DNA of 64,000 nt from Amycolatopsis albispora (lineage in GTDB: Bacteria; Actinomycetota; Actinomycetes; Mycobacteriales; Pseudonocardiaceae), in the NCBI RefSeq assembly GCF_003312875.1, contig NZ_CP015163.1, forward strand, positions 248,001 through 312,000, written 5' to 3'. The notes beneath the pieces are model-generated. The model had not been told where the DNA came from. It saw only the letters and a program-made list of their open reading frames with translations, and did not search any database. Positions 1 to 7,352 of the stretch are shown piece by piece. Made by a program: the position numbers and the translations under genes. The first letter of the stretch is position 1. Each line of letters starts with the position of its first letter.

Positions 1-114
1 CTTCGCCGGTGCGCCAGTACTCGAGGTGTTCGATCAGGTCGCTCACGTTTTCCTTGGCCACGCCGGGAAGGTAGCGGTCATCGCGGGGATCGGTCCCGGG
101 CCACGCCCTTGTGA

Positions 115-141
115 TGATACACAGCTACGTGGTAAGTATCA
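115..141. promoter_or_regulatory. Putative TetR operator upstream of lcp1
   Basis: An inverted repeat TGATAC...GTATCA (115-120 and 136-141) lies 40 bp upstream of the first lcp gene. Its left arm continues as TGATACACAG, the same ten bases found at 5061-5070 before the second lcp gene, next to the TetR gene. This makes it a likely binding site for that regulator. The remaining DNA in 1-181 has no convincing complete gene. A short minus-strand frame open to the left edge (from about 61) is too short to judge. Confidence 0.5.
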
Positions 142-181
142 GGATATCACCGATGTCGGGGGCTCAAGGAGGAGTCAGGCG

Positions 182-1396
182 ATGGCGGAGCTGAACAGGC
201 GCAGGATGCTGGTGTCGGGTGGGGCCCTCGGTGCGCTCGGGGTGCTCGGCATGGCCGTTCCCGCCCGGGCCGCGGGGGCCTGGACGTGGGCCCCCAGCGG
301 ATCGGTGGCGGGTGCCGGAGCGGGCGCGGATCCGCGGTGGGTGTGGGACGAGGAGGCCGATCCGGTGGTCGCCGCGTTGTTCGAACGCGGTGAGGTGGAA
401 CTGGTCAACAACCTGCTGTGGAACTGGAACCGCAACGACCAGCCGTTGCCCGGCGGGTTGCCCGCCGACCTGCGGGCGTTCATCGAAAAGGCGCGGCAGC
501 TGCCGTCGTGGGCCGACCGCGGGAAGCTGGAAACGGCCGCCGAGTTCAACAAGTCGCGCGGGCTGTACCTCAACCTGCTCAACGGGGTCGGCGGCGGCAT
601 GCTCAGCACCGCCATTCCCAAGGAAGCCCGCTCGGTCTACTACTCGGCCGGTGGCGCGGACATGGAGGACCGCGTCGCGAAGACGAGCATTCTCGGCTTC
701 GCCGTGGGCGCACTGAACGCCTACCGGCCCGACGGCACCTGCATGGTCAACGCGGTGAAGACGCGGCTGGTGCACGCGGCCGTGCGGCACCTGCTGCCGC
801 AGTCACCGCACTGGTCGGGGGACATCCCGATCAGCCAGGAGGACATGCTGGTCACCTGGCACACGCTGCCGACCTACGCGATGCGCAAGCTGATCGAGTG
901 GAAGATCCCGATGAGCGCCGCGGACAAGGCCGCCTACCTGCACGTCTGGCAGGTCACCGCGCACATGCTGGGCATTTCCGACGAGTACATCCCGGCCGAC
1001 TGGGCCGCCGCCAACGCGCAGTCCGACCAGGTGCTGCCGCCGAACATGGGCCCCACCCGCGAAGGCGTCGAGCTGACCGACATCCTGCTGGGCCAGCTCG
1101 CCGAGCAGACCAGCCCGGCCAGCATCAGCAGGCCGCTGTGCAACGCGCTGGCCCGGTTCCTGGTCGGCGAGCAGGTGGCCGACTGGGACGAGATCCCGCG
1201 TGAACCGTTCTGGGAGCAGACGATCCGGACCGTGTGGCCGGTGCTGGTGAAGTTCCGCGAGGGGCTGGTGCCGCTGCCGCTGGTGCCCGAGATCGCGTGG
1301 ACCGTCGACGAGGCGCTGCGGCAGTACATTCTCTTCTACCTCACCAAGGGACAGGAAACGAAGATCGTCATCCCGACCGGCAACCGGCCCGGCTGA
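182..1396 (+). CDS. lcp: Latex clearing protein Lcp (rubber oxygenase), copy 1
   Basis: A secreted b-type cytochrome dioxygenase that cleaves poly(cis-1,4-isoprene) endolytically into oligo-isoprenoids carrying aldehyde and ketone ends. The ATG at 182 follows AAGGAGGAG. The N-terminus has a twin-arginine signal (NRRRML at 5-10) and an AxA-like cleavage region near residue 30. The family core is clear: AWTW at 33-36, DPRWVWD at 50-56, the VKTRLVHAAVRHLLPQ block with Lys193 and Thr194 (equivalents of Lys167/Thr168 of Streptomyces K30 Lcp), and His227 in TWHTL, the expected axial haem ligand. The 404-residue length is normal. It is followed 4 bp later by the OxiB-like gene, so the two are probably co-transcribed. 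Compared with copy 2 it lacks a few residues before the IPISQ motif. Assignment rests on recalled family sequence and is strong. Confidence 0.93.
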   Translation: MAELNRRRMLVSGGALGALGVLGMAVPARAAGAWTWAPSGSVAGAGAGADPRWVWDEEADPVVAALFERGEVELVNNLLWNWNRNDQPLPGGLPADLRAFIEKARQLPSWADRGKLETAAEFNKSRGLYLNLLNGVGGGMLSTAIPKEARSVYYSAGGADMEDRVAKTSILGFAVGALNAYRPDGTCMVNAVKTRLVHAAVRHLLPQSPHWSGDIPISQEDMLVTWHTLPTYAMRKLIEWKIPMSAADKAAYLHVWQVTAHMLGISDEYIPADWAAANAQSDQVLPPNMGPTREGVELTDILLGQLAEQTSPASISRPLCNALARFLVGEQVADWDEIPREPFWEQTIRTVWPVLVKFREGLVPLPLVPEIAWTVDEALRQYILFYLTKGQETKIVIPTGNRPG

Positions 1397-1400
1397 GGCG

Positions 1401-3689
1401 GTGGTGGAGACCAGCGGGACGGCCGGGTGGCTCGGGCGGCGGCGGTTCCTCGGTTACGTGCTGGCCGCGCCGGCCCTGGTGACCGCCGCGGAAATCGGCG
1501 TGGCACGGCCGGCCGGCGCGCAGCTGCCGTCGCCCGAGATCACCGACGTGGTCGACCTCAACGACATGATGACCCTGGCGGCACTGCCGACCGCGGCGCT
1601 GGTCTCGGTCGAGGTCGAACCGGACGGCACGGTGTCGTTCGCCTTGCCGCGCGCGGAGGTGGGGCAGGGCATCACCACCTCCACGGCGATGCTGATCGCC
1701 GAGGAACTGGCCGTGCCGGTGGACCGGGTGCGAGTTTCGCTCGCCGACGCGCGGCCGGAACTGGTGTTCAACCAGCTGACCGGCGGGTCGAACACCACGA
1801 TCGCGACCTACACGCCGATCCGGGTCGCCGCCGCGCTGGCACGGCAGCGGCTGCTGGTCGCGGCCGCGCGGGAATTCGGCTCGGCGGTGGGTGAGCTGTC
1901 GATGACCGGCGGAGTGATCACCCATCCATCCGGCAGGCGAGTGGAGATCGGTGCCCTGTCGGGGAAAGCGGCGAGCAGCCGGACCCAGCAGGTGCCGGTG
2001 GAGCTGGCGGCGCGCGAGAGCTTCACGGTGATCGGCAAGCCGCACAACCGGATCGACGCGCTGGCCGCGGTGACCGGGCGCAAGAAGTTCGCGATGGACC
2101 TCGACGTGCCGGGCGCGAAACCGGCCATGGTGTGCCGGCCGCCGACCATCAACGGCCAGGTGGGGTCGGTGGCGAACCTCGCCGAAGTGCGTGCCATGCC
2201 CGGGATCACCGACGTGGTGGTGATCTCCACCGGGGTGGCGGTGCGCGCCGAGACCTTCGGGCAGTGCATCGACGGCGTGCGTGCGCTGCGTGTGTCGTGG
2301 AAACCCGGTACGGCGGAAGGGAAATCCGACGAGTCGGTGCTCCGGGAACTGGAGCGCGCGGAGCTGCCGATCGGCCTGCCGACCCCGGCGCCGACGGTGG
2401 AAGCCCGGTTCACCTTCCATTTCCGCGGCAACAGCGCGCTGGAACCCAACTGCGCCGTCGCCGACGTGCGGGCCGGGCGCGCGGAGATCTGGGCGTCGCT
2501 GAAGTCGCCGATCGTGGCCCAGCAGACCATCGCGGCGAAGCTCGGCCTGCCGCTGTCCGCGGTCACCGTGCACGTCGTGGAGGGCGGTGGTTCCTTCGGG
2601 CGCAAGCTGTTCTTCGACGCCGCGCTCGAAGCGGCGGAGGTGTCGCGGAAGGTCGGCAAGCCGGTCAAGCTGATGTGGCACCGCGCCGACGATTCGCGGC
2701 AGGGCCGCACCCATCCGATGGCCATTTCCCGGGTGCGTGCCTCGTACCTGGGTGACACGGTGCTGAGCTACCACCAGCGGCACACCAGCGTCGCCACCGA
2801 TCTGGGGCACGGACTCGGCGAGATCATCACCGCCACCGCCGCGCGGCTGCCGGTGGGCGACATCGGGTTCTCCGAGACGTTCTTCCAGCTCAGCCAGGTG
2901 ATGTCGTACGACTTCGGGATCAGCACGCGGTTGCTGGCCGAGACGGACAAGGGGTTCAACACCGGCAGCATGCGCAACGTCTATTCGCCGGACGTCACGT
3001 GTGCCCGCGAGCTGATCGTGGACCGGCTGGCGGCGCGCATGGGCAAGGATCCGGGTGGTTTCCGCCGCGAGTTCCTGCGGGACGCCCGTTCCCGGGCGGT
3101 GCTGGACAAGGTCGCGGAGGCAGGCCGGTGGGGGAGGGCGATGCCCGCCGGGACCGCGCAGGGCATCGCGTTCCACGCGGAGTACAAGTCGGTCAGCGCC
3201 GCGCTGGTGGAGATCGACTGCCGTCCGGAGACGGTCAACCGGCCCATTCGCGACGGCGTGGGCGGGCCGCGGGTGACCAAGGTGGTCTTCGCCGTGGACG
3301 CCGGGCTGGTGGTGAACCCGCGCGGGCTCGAGGCGCAGATGATGGGCGGCATATCGGATGGCATCGCGCTGGCGCTGACCGCGAGCCTGCACCTGCGTGA
3401 CGGGTACTTCCTGGAAGCCAGCTGGGACAACTACTTCTACACGCGGCAGTGGAACACCCCGCCCGAGCTGGAGATCATCGTCATGCCGAGCAACTCGGAC
3501 CGGCCGGGCGGTGCGGGGGAACTCGGCGTCGCCGCCTCGATGGCCGCGGTCGCGTGCGCCTACGGCCGCGCCACCGGCACCATGCCGACCAGCTTCCCGA
3601 TCAACCACGGCACGCTTTCCTTCGAGCCGAAACCCACCGTGCCCCCAATTCCGGAGTCTCCAGTGGACGGACTGAGCAAAGGAAACTGA
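1401..3689 (+). CDS. oxiB: OxiB-like molybdenum hydroxylase large subunit
   Basis: Molybdopterin-binding large subunit of the xanthine oxidase / isoquinoline 1-oxidoreductase family. In Streptomyces sp. K30 the oxiAB pair lies beside lcp and is proposed to oxidise the aldehydes released from rubber. A GTG start at 1401 (or 1404) lies 4 bp after lcp1. The N-terminus reads as a twin-arginine signal (GRRRFLGY, about residues 12-19), so the heterodimer is probably exported with its small subunit. Family motifs include GGGSFGRK near residue 395 and GGAGELG near residue 704, whose Glu is the expected catalytic base. The stop at 3687-3689 overlaps an ATG (ATGA) that probably once began oxiA directly; see the repeat at 3690-3884. 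Confidence 0.87.
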   Translation: MVETSGTAGWLGRRRFLGYVLAAPALVTAAEIGVARPAGAQLPSPEITDVVDLNDMMTLAALPTAALVSVEVEPDGTVSFALPRAEVGQGITTSTAMLIAEELAVPVDRVRVSLADARPELVFNQLTGGSNTTIATYTPIRVAAALARQRLLVAAAREFGSAVGELSMTGGVITHPSGRRVEIGALSGKAASSRTQQVPVELAARESFTVIGKPHNRIDALAAVTGRKKFAMDLDVPGAKPAMVCRPPTINGQVGSVANLAEVRAMPGITDVVVISTGVAVRAETFGQCIDGVRALRVSWKPGTAEGKSDESVLRELERAELPIGLPTPAPTVEARFTFHFRGNSALEPNCAVADVRAGRAEIWASLKSPIVAQQTIAAKLGLPLSAVTVHVVEGGGSFGRKLFFDAALEAAEVSRKVGKPVKLMWHRADDSRQGRTHPMAISRVRASYLGDTVLSYHQRHTSVATDLGHGLGEIITATAARLPVGDIGFSETFFQLSQVMSYDFGISTRLLAETDKGFNTGSMRNVYSPDVTCARELIVDRLAARMGKDPGGFRREFLRDARSRAVLDKVAEAGRWGRAMPAGTAQGIAFHAEYKSVSAALVEIDCRPETVNRPIRDGVGGPRVTKVVFAVDAGLVVNPRGLEAQMMGGISDGIALALTASLHLRDGYFLEASWDNYFYTRQWNTPPELEIIVMPSNSDRPGGAGELGVAASMAAVACAYGRATGTMPTSFPINHGTLSFEPKPTVPPIPESPVDGLSKGN

Positions 3690-3884
3690 TGCCCCAGCAC
3701 AGTGTTTTCGGTCTCGGCTCCGCCGAGACGTGGTGAGGCCGCCTTTGAGCCGGTGTTTGGGGCGGTCGCGGCCGCGGCCTCGGGGGCCGTCGCCGCGACC
3801 ACCCCAAACACCGGCGCGACCTCACCGGGCGCACCTGCGTTGGGCGAGATCACCAAGTCAAGGAGGTTGGATTGCCCCAGCACA
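3690..3884. mobile_element. MITE/REP-like insertion splitting the oxiB-oxiA junction
   Basis: The 12 bases TGCCCCAGCACA occur at 3690-3701 and again at 3873-3884, flanking 171 bp. Both copies encode Pro-Gln-His after a start codon: ATG at 3689 and TTG at 3872. The first copy leads into a frame that stops at 3736; the second is the working oxiA start. Inside is a long inverted repeat, 3732-3826: GGTGAGG / CCTCACC outside, then GCCGGTGTTTGGGG / CCCCAAACACCGGC, then GGTCGCGGC / GCCGCGACC. The structure fits a small palindromic element that duplicated its target at the oxiA start and brought or created the AAGGAGG now used by oxiA. It encodes no protein. It could instead be an ancient tandem duplication. 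Confidence 0.6.
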
Positions 3885-4348
3885 CTTTCCGGGTGAATGG
3901 TGAGCAGGTCACCGTCGATGTCAATGGCAACGTCCGCCTGTTGTGGGTGCTGCGCGACCTCCTCGGCATCACCGGCCCCAAGTACGGGTGCGGCATCAAC
4001 GTGTGCAAGGCCTGCACCAGCCACGTCAACGGCCAGGCCGTCAACCCGTGTGCCATCCCGGTCGGCGATCTCGGGCCCGACGACGAGGTGACCACCATCG
4101 AAGGGCTTCCGGCCACCGTCGGCGAGGAACTGCACCCGATGCAGCGGGCGTGGCTCGACCACGACGTGGCCCAGTGCGGCTACTGCCAGCCGGGGCAGAT
4201 CATGGCGGCGGTGGCGCTGGTGCGCCGCGTCGCGGCCGAAGGCAGGCAGGTCACCGACGCCGATCTGGACGGCCTGCGCAACATCTGCCGCTGCGGCACC
4301 TACTCCCGCATCCGCGACGCGATCAGGGCGGGGGCGGCCGGGATGTGA
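3872..4348 (+). CDS. oxiA: OxiA-like 2Fe-2S small subunit
   Basis: Iron-sulfur small subunit that passes electrons from the molybdenum centre of the OxiB-like protein. Two [2Fe-2S] sites are visible: the N-terminal ferredoxin-type CGINVCKAC with a later Cys (NPC), and the C-terminal CGYCQPGQ ... CRCGTY pair typical of xanthine-oxidase-family small subunits. There is no signal peptide, as expected if it is exported by hitchhiking with the Tat-tagged large subunit. The TTG start at 3872 is preceded by AAGGAGG, supplied by the inserted DNA. The ancestral start was probably the ATG at 3689 overlapping the oxiB stop. Its 3' end overlaps the convergent TetR gene by 26 bp. Length (158 aa) is normal. 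Confidence 0.87.
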   Translation: MPQHTFRVNGEQVTVDVNGNVRLLWVLRDLLGITGPKYGCGINVCKACTSHVNGQAVNPCAIPVGDLGPDDEVTTIEGLPATVGEELHPMQRAWLDHDVAQCGYCQPGQIMAAVALVRRVAAEGRQVTDADLDGLRNICRCGTYSRIRDAIRAGAAGM

Positions 4349-5009
4349 CCGGTTCCAGCAGCGGCACCAGGAACGTCCGCGCCACCTCGGCCAGTTGCGC
4401 GTCGTCGGAGATGTCGACCACGTGGCTCGGGATCACCAGGAAGGAGGCGGAGACGCGGACCATCAGCTCGGCCGCCAGCTCGACGTCCAGGTCGGCGGGC
4501 ACGGTACCGGCGTGCTGCTCGCGGCGCAGCTGACCGGCCACGAACTGCCGCACCACGGCGAGCGTCCGCCCGCCGTCGCTGATCATCGAGGCCACCAGCA
4601 GGTCCGGTTCGACGTCGATCAGCCCGCCGATCAGCGGATTGCCCCGGATGGCGCGCAGGGAGCTGACAAAGCCGAGCACCACGCGGTCGGCCACGGTCTC
4701 GGCCCGTTCGATGTCGGCGAGGAACCGGTCGAAGTAGCGCCGGAACTCGCGGCGCACCACGTGCTCGACGAGCACGTCCTTGCCCGCGAACCGCCGGTAG
4801 ACGGTGATCCGGGAAACGCCGGCCCGCCGGGCCACATCCTCCATTGTGGACCGCTGGATGCCCGTCCTGGCGAACTGCGCGTAGGCCGCGTCGAGAATCC
4901 GGGCGCGGGTTTCGTCCGTGTCGTCTACGCGCTCGACGGCGTCGAGATATGCCCGCTCCAGCACCGATTCCGAGTCGCTCGACAGCAAGCCCGACAACGC
5001 CGGTTCCAT
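4323..5009 (-). CDS. TetR-family regulator of the rubber locus (LcpR-like)
   Basis: A 228-residue TetR/AcrR repressor. The N-terminal helix-turn-helix is clear (RILDAAYAQFARTG ... MEDVARRAGVSRITVYRRFAGKD, about residues 36-80) and the rest is an all-helical ligand domain. It is divergent from lcp2 with a TGATAC/GTATCA inverted repeat between them (5061-5095), and a related repeat lies before lcp1. This predicts that it represses both oxygenase genes until a rubber-derived product releases it. TetR regulators of lcp are known in other actinomycetes (LcpR). The link here rests on position and the shared repeat. Its stop overlaps the end of oxiA convergently. Confidence 0.85.
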   Translation of the reverse strand: MEPALSGLLSSDSESVLERAYLDAVERVDDTDETRARILDAAYAQFARTGIQRSTMEDVARRAGVSRITVYRRFAGKDVLVEHVVRREFRRYFDRFLADIERAETVADRVVLGFVSSLRAIRGNPLIGGLIDVEPDLLVASMISDGGRTLAVVRQFVAGQLRREQHAGTVPADLDVELAAELMVRVSASFLVIPSHVVDISDDAQLAEVARTFLVPLLEPVTSRPPPP

Positions 5010-5060
5010 GCCTGCCCCCTGCCCGCCGGGTCTTGTGCCGACCTGCTCACTGTGGTCTCA

Positions 5061-5095
5061 TGATACACAGATTCTTAACGTGTTTCATCGTATCA
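5061..5095. promoter_or_regulatory. Putative TetR operator between tetR and lcp2
   Basis: An inverted repeat TGATAC (5061-5066) ... GTATCA (5090-5095) sits in the 122-bp divergent region. The left arm TGATACACAG is identical to that upstream of lcp1 (115-124). The arm spacing differs (35 bp overall here, 27 bp there), and a second half-site TGAAACACG on the minus strand lies inside, so the exact footprint is uncertain. Confidence 0.55.
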
Positions 5096-5131
5096 GCATG
5101 GTGTGCGACCTCGACGCGGAGGAGCGACGGC

Positions 5132-6352
5132 ATGGACAAGCACAGCAGGCGCAGCGTGTTGAAGGCGGGCGGAGCGCTGGGCGCACTCGGGGCGCTCAGT
5201 CTGGCCAGCCCCGCGCAGGCGGTGCCGTGGACGTGGTCGGCCAAGGGCTCGGTGGCCGGCACCGGCGCGGGCACCGATCCGCGGTGGGTGTGGGATCCCG
5301 AAGCCGACCCGCTGGTGGCGGACCTGCTCGACCGGGGTGACGTGGCCGCGGTCAACCAGCTGCTGCGGACCTGGACCAAGAACGGCCAGCCGCTGCCCGC
5401 CGGGCTGCCCGCGGACCTGCGTGAGTTCATGGAGCAGGCCAGGCAGCTGCCCCCGTGGGCCGACCACGGCAAGCTCGCCACCGCCTACGAGTTCAACGAG
5501 AAGCGCGGGCTGTACCTGGGCGTGTTGTACGGCCTGGCCAGCGGCATGATGAGCACGGTCATCCCGAAGGAAGCACGCGCGGTCTACTACTCGCAGGGCG
5601 GCGCGGACATGAAGGACCGCATCTCCAAGACCGCCAAGCTCGGCTACGACATCGGCACCCGCAACGCCTACGCGCCCGACGGCGAGATGATCGTGACCTG
5701 CGTGAAGACCCGCCTGGTGCACGCGGCGGTGCGGCACCTGCTGCCGCAGTCGCCGCACTGGCCGGGCGTGGCCGACGAGGACATCCCGATCAGCCAGGCC
5801 GACATGATGGTCACCTGGCACAGCCTGCCGACCACGGTGATGCAGAAGATGACCGCGTGGAAGGTGCCCATCCCGGCCGGGGAGTCCACCGCGTTCCTGC
5901 ACTCGTGGCAGCTGGGCGCGCACATGCTCGGGATCAAGGACGAATACATCCCGGCGTCGTGGGCGGAAGCCAACTCGCAGGCCAAGCAGGTGCTCGACCC
6001 GGTACTGGCCCCCACGCCGGAGGGCATCGACCTCGCCGACATCCTGCTCAACCTCGGCGCCGAGGTCGACGGCGGCATTCTCAGCAAGCCCATTCTCGGC
6101 GCGTTCACCCGGTTCATGCTCGGTGACCAGATCGCGGACTGGCTGAACATCGACCGCGAGCCGCTGTGGGACTCGCTGCTCGACGTGGCGTGGGAGCCGT
6201 TCATCGCGGTTCGCGAAGGGCTGCTGCCGTTGCCCTTGGCGCCCAAGGCCTACTGGATGTTCGACGAGTTCCTGCGCAAGGCGGCGCTGCTGTTCCTGTC
6301 CGAGGCCAAGCCGATCAGCATCGAAATCCCGGACACCAACCGGCCGGAGTGA
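5132..6352 (+). CDS. lcp: Latex clearing protein Lcp (rubber oxygenase), copy 2
   Basis: Second secreted rubber oxygenase, 406 residues and clearly paralogous to the gene at 182-1396. The ATG at 5132 follows GGAGGAGC. The Tat signal is SRRSVLK (5-11) with an AQA cleavage region near 30. Conserved elements: WTW, DPRWVWD, VKTRLVHAAVRHLLPQ with Lys192/Thr193, and His230 in TWHSL. It matches my recollection of Streptomyces K30 Lcp (KTAKLGYDIG, HMLGIKDEYIPASW) more closely than copy 1 does, so it may be the ancestral form. It is separated from copy 1 by oxiBA and the regulator and is divergently transcribed from the TetR gene. It ends before a perfect palindrome that probably terminates transcription. 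Confidence 0.94.
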   Translation: MDKHSRRSVLKAGGALGALGALSLASPAQAVPWTWSAKGSVAGTGAGTDPRWVWDPEADPLVADLLDRGDVAAVNQLLRTWTKNGQPLPAGLPADLREFMEQARQLPPWADHGKLATAYEFNEKRGLYLGVLYGLASGMMSTVIPKEARAVYYSQGGADMKDRISKTAKLGYDIGTRNAYAPDGEMIVTCVKTRLVHAAVRHLLPQSPHWPGVADEDIPISQADMMVTWHSLPTTVMQKMTAWKVPIPAGESTAFLHSWQLGAHMLGIKDEYIPASWAEANSQAKQVLDPVLAPTPEGIDLADILLNLGAEVDGGILSKPILGAFTRFMLGDQIADWLNIDREPLWDSLLDVAWEPFIAVREGLLPLPLAPKAYWMFDEFLRKAALLFLSEAKPISIEIPDTNRPE

Positions 6353-6377
6353 TCCCTCGCCGCCAGTGCCCAGCCGA

Positions 6378-6432
6378 TGTCACGAATGTGGCTTTCGAGA
6401 CGAAAAACGTCTCGAAAGCCACATTCGTGACA
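6378..6432. repeat. Perfect 25-bp inverted repeat between convergent genes
   Basis: The arms 6378-6402 and 6408-6432 (beginning TGTCACGAATGTGGCTTTCG) are exact reverse complements around an AAAAA loop. The hairpin lies between lcp2 and the convergent methionine aminopeptidase gene, so it can act as a two-way terminator. The length and perfection exceed what termination needs, so it may also be a member of a genomic family of intergenic palindromes. Confidence 0.85.
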
Positions 6433-6454
6433 CGCCGCGGAGCGGAAGCGCGAG

Positions 6455-7276
6455 TTAGGCGTCCTTTGTGGACAGGGTTCCGGCGGCGCCGTTCGCGGCG
6501 GTGTGCTCGGGGGCGCGCCGGGTGAGCACCAGGGGGCCGTCCTCGGTGATGGCGACGGTGTGCTCCGAGTGGGCCGTGCGTGAGCCGTCGGCCGAGCGGA
6601 TGGTCCAGCCGTCGGGGTCGTAGACGATCTTGTCGGTGGTGCGCGCGAACCACGGTTCGAGCGCGAGTGTCAGGCCCGGCCGCAGTTTCAGGCCGCGGCC
6701 CGGCTTGCCCTTGTTGGGGATGTGCAGGTCCTCGTGCATGGTGCGGCCGATGCCGTGCCCGCCGAACTCGGTGTTGACCGGATAACCATAGGCCTGCGCC
6801 ACCGCCCCGATCGCCGCCGAGATGTCGCCGAGGCGGTTGCCGGGGCGCGCCGCCTCGATCGCCGCTTCCAGTGCTTCCTCGGTGGCGCGGATGAGCCGCA
6901 GGTCCTCCTCGGCCGCCGTGCCGACGATGACCGTGCGCGCCGAGTCGGCCGCCCAGCCGTCGATGCTGACCGCGATGTCCGCGGTGAGCACGTCCCCGTC
7001 GCGCAGGGTGTAGTCGTGGGGCAGGCCGTGCAGCACGGCGTCGTTGACCGACAGGCAGATGACGTTGCGGAACGGGCCCTTGCCGAACGACGGCGCGTAG
7101 TCCCAGTAACACGACTCCGCGCCCCGCTGCCGGATCATGCCGCGCACGTGGTGCTCCAGCTCCAGCAGGTTGACGCCCACGTCGGCGAGCCGTCCCACCT
7201 CGGACAGCACCTCGGCGACGAAGCGCCCGGCCACGTGCATGCGCTGGATCTCCGCCGGCGTCTTCAGTTCGATCAC
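6455..7276 (-). CDS. map: Methionine aminopeptidase, type I
   Basis: Removes the initiator methionine from nascent proteins in the cytoplasm. The five metal ligands of the pita-bread fold are present in order: Asp in ADIAVS, Asp in ADSART, His in GGHGIGRTMHE, Glu in LALEPWF and Glu in SEHTVAI. The 273-residue length is typical of actinobacterial type Ic enzymes. The GTG start at 7276 follows TGAGG. It is not in the usual secY-adk-map context, so this is probably an extra copy. It has its own promoter region with two palindromic operator-like repeats (7298-7343). The product call is firm; why this copy is regulated is unknown. Confidence 0.93.
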   Translation of the reverse strand: MIELKTPAEIQRMHVAGRFVAEVLSEVGRLADVGVNLLELEHHVRGMIRQRGAESCYWDYAPSFGKGPFRNVICLSVNDAVLHGLPHDYTLRDGDVLTADIAVSIDGWAADSARTVIVGTAAEEDLRLIRATEEALEAAIEAARPGNRLGDISAAIGAVAQAYGYPVNTEFGGHGIGRTMHEDLHIPNKGKPGRGLKLRPGLTLALEPWFARTTDKIVYDPDGWTIRSADGSRTAHSEHTVAITEDGPLVLTRRAPEHTAANGAAGTLSTKDA

Positions 7277-7297
7277 AAAAACCTCACGTCAGGTGTC

Positions 7298-7343
7298 GGT
7301 ATAGTTATACCGGCCACGCTAGCATGAGCGGTATAGTAATACC
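7298..7343. promoter_or_regulatory. Twin palindromic operators upstream of map
   Basis: GGTATAGTTATACC (7298-7311) and GGTATAGTAATACC (7330-7343) are near-identical, near-palindromic 14-mers, 32 bp apart (about three helical turns). They lie between the start of the methionine aminopeptidase gene and the hydrolase stop. Two same-face copies suggest cooperative binding of a dimeric regulator, and no cognate gene is adjacent. Confidence 0.65.
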
Positions 7344-7352
7344 ACCCGGGTG

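Noticed and set aside
1..61. Minus-strand frame open to the left edge
   Set aside because: Only about 20 codons with no ribosome-binding site or recognisable motif; cannot be supported as a gene.
1368..3608. A 746-codon minus-strand frame opposite the OxiB-like gene
   Set aside because: It is the mirror of a well-supported gene; its translation is Arg/His/Gly-rich without domains, as expected for antisense frames in GC-rich DNA.
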